DNA from: Desulfobacteraceae bacterium | GTDB taxonomy: Bacteria; Desulfobacterota; Desulfobacteria; Desulfobacterales; UBA5616 | Assembly (NCBI GenBank): GCA_013791935.1 | Contig: VMSV01000107.1 | Location: 1-33,136 of the forward strand | Reading direction: 5' to 3' | DNA: 33,136 nucleotides | Shown here: piece by piece, positions 32,294 to 33,136 of the stretch | Numbering within the stretch: position 1 is the stretch's first letter | Layout: every line of letters begins with the position of its first letter | Notes under the pieces: model-generated | Told to the model about the DNA's origin: nothing | Seen by the model: only the letters and a program-made list of their open reading frames with translations | Databases searched by the model: none | Position numbers and translations under genes: made by a program

Positions 32294-33043
32294 ATGAAGA
32301 TTTTCGCGATTATTCCATCGCGCTATGAATCCTCCAGGTTTGAAGGCAAGCCCCTGGCGCGAATTTTGGGCAAACCCATGATCCAATGGGTGTATGAAAG
32401 AACGCAAAAAGCGGATATCGAACTGGCGGATGTTTTTGTGGCCACGGATGACCGGAGAATTATGGATGTGGTGAAGGGATTTGGCGGAAAAGCGGTCATG
32501 ACCTCACCGGCTCACCGGTCGGGAACCGATCGTATTGCCGAGGCAGCGCAAATCACGGGGATCGGAATGGATGATCTGGTGCTGAATGTCCAGGGGGACC
32601 AGCCAGCCTTTCATTCACAATGCCTTAAAGAGCTTGTGGAACCGTTCGACGCCCAGCCGGGGATTGTCATGTCCACCCTGGTTTTTCCCATTGTGAATCC
32701 GGAGGAAAAAACCGACCCCAAGCATGTTAAAACCGTGATGGATGCCGACGGATTCGCCCTGTATTTTTCAAGGGCCACCATTCCCCATGACCGGGACAAG
32801 GCAGGGGGCATTGATCTGTATAAACACCTGGGTTTTTATGCCTACAAAAGAAGGTTCCTTGAATTGTTCCGAAGTCTTCCGGAAGGAAATCTTGAAAGAA
32901 TCGAAAAGCTGGAGCAGCTTCGGGCCCTGGAATACGGCTACCGAATCAAGGTGGTGGTTTCTGCCTTTGATTCCCCAGAAGTGGATGTTCCCGAAGATAT
33001 CACACGGATTGAATCCTGGCTGGGAACTCAGAGCCAAGAATGA
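32294..33043 (+). CDS. kdsB: CMP-Kdo synthetase (3-deoxy-manno-octulosonate cytidylyltransferase)
   Basis: A 249-residue cytosolic enzyme that activates Kdo with CTP to CMP-Kdo for the lipopolysaccharide inner core. The nucleotide-binding start IIPSRYESSRFEGKPLARILGKPMIQWVYERT is diagnostic. VFVATDDRRIMDVV, VLNVQGDQP, YFSRATIPHDRD, HLGFYAYKRRFL and EKLEQLRALEYGYRIKV complete the family pattern. The length is standard. A purine-rich RBS (AAGGAAGG) precedes the ATG at 32294. It is divergent from larB. It may lead a Kdo operon that continues beyond the window. Confidence 0.97.
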   Translation: MKIFAIIPSRYESSRFEGKPLARILGKPMIQWVYERTQKADIELADVFVATDDRRIMDVVKGFGGKAVMTSPAHRSGTDRIAEAAQITGIGMDDLVLNVQGDQPAFHSQCLKELVEPFDAQPGIVMSTLVFPIVNPEEKTDPKHVKTVMDADGFALYFSRATIPHDRDKAGGIDLYKHLGFYAYKRRFLELFRSLPEGNLERIEKLEQLRALEYGYRIKVVVSAFDSPEVDVPEDITRIESWLGTQSQE

Positions 33044-33075
33044 ATTCAGGGGTGCATTCAAAGGATACCGAGGCG

Positions 33076-33136
33076 GCCAGGAGAAGGCGACGCAGGTGTA
33101 CGGGGGATGTACATCGAGGAGGCTTGGACGCAGCCA
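33076..33136. repeat. GC-richer hairpin-containing segment at the window edge, possible dispersed repeat
   Basis: The segment after kdsB differs in base composition from its neighbours. It holds a 7-bp hairpin (GGTGTAC at 33095-33101, GTACATC at 33109-33115, GGGGGAT loop). It also holds a split direct repeat (AGGC-GACGCAG at 33085-33095 and AGGCTTGGACGCAG at 33120-33133). It is cut off by the window end, so its extent and nature are unknown. Confidence 0.3.

Overview
The window looks like a chromosomal segment of a Gram-negative, probably anaerobic bacterium of the Desulfobacterota (Desulfobacteraceae-like). The Gram-negative call rests on kdsB (Kdo, hence LPS), a TonB-dependent receptor and a small beta-barrel-like exported protein. 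The narrower placement is inference from the general flavour of the proteins: an aldo/keto reductase fused to a two-cluster ferredoxin domain, larB, abundant PAS/HisKA kinases and HD-GYP regulators. No 16S rRNA or other placing marker is present. I see no prophage, transposase, integrase or CRISPR array.

Layout. 1-3.9 kb (+): ettA, an alpha/beta-hydrolase-like gene and an aldo/keto reductase, closed by a strong terminator. 3.9-6.7 kb (-): a GPH-type sugar/cation symporter and a small exported protein behind a good sigma-54 promoter. 6.8-7.8 kb (+): an unrecognised 343-residue protein, followed by a tandem-repeat/palindrome element. 8.0-9.9 kb (-): htpG. 10.2-20.2 kb (+): a seven-gene signalling cluster. 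20.2-22.0 kb (-): a YcaO-TPR protein. 22.1 kb (+): tRNA-Ala(CGC) with its own promoter and terminator. 22.7-26.4 kb (+): an M23 peptidase and secA. 26.6-29.9 kb (+): clpS-clpA-aat. 29.9-32.2 kb (-): a pseudo-receiver, a WYL-type regulator and larB. 32.3-33.0 kb (+): kdsB, followed at the window edge by the start of a possible repeat.

The most interesting region is the 10-kb signalling cluster. A TonB-dependent outer-membrane receptor sits 9 bp from a membrane kinase whose periplasmic part resembles CHASE8, the sensor type of YfiN/TpbB. Then come a (degenerate GGDEF)-REC-HD-GYP protein, a stand-alone receiver, a REC-REC-(degenerate GGDEF) protein, a PAS-PAS kinase and a multi-pass membrane kinase. 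The three kinases have closely similar catalytic cores and different sensor halves. The only c-di-GMP enzyme with intact motifs is the HD-GYP phosphodiesterase. I propose an outer-membrane-to-c-di-GMP signalling module fed by three duplicated kinases; this is inference from gene order and motifs.

A second coherent unit is clpS-clpA-aat, which puts the enzyme that tags proteins with Leu/Phe, the adaptor that reads the tag and the unfoldase in one operon.
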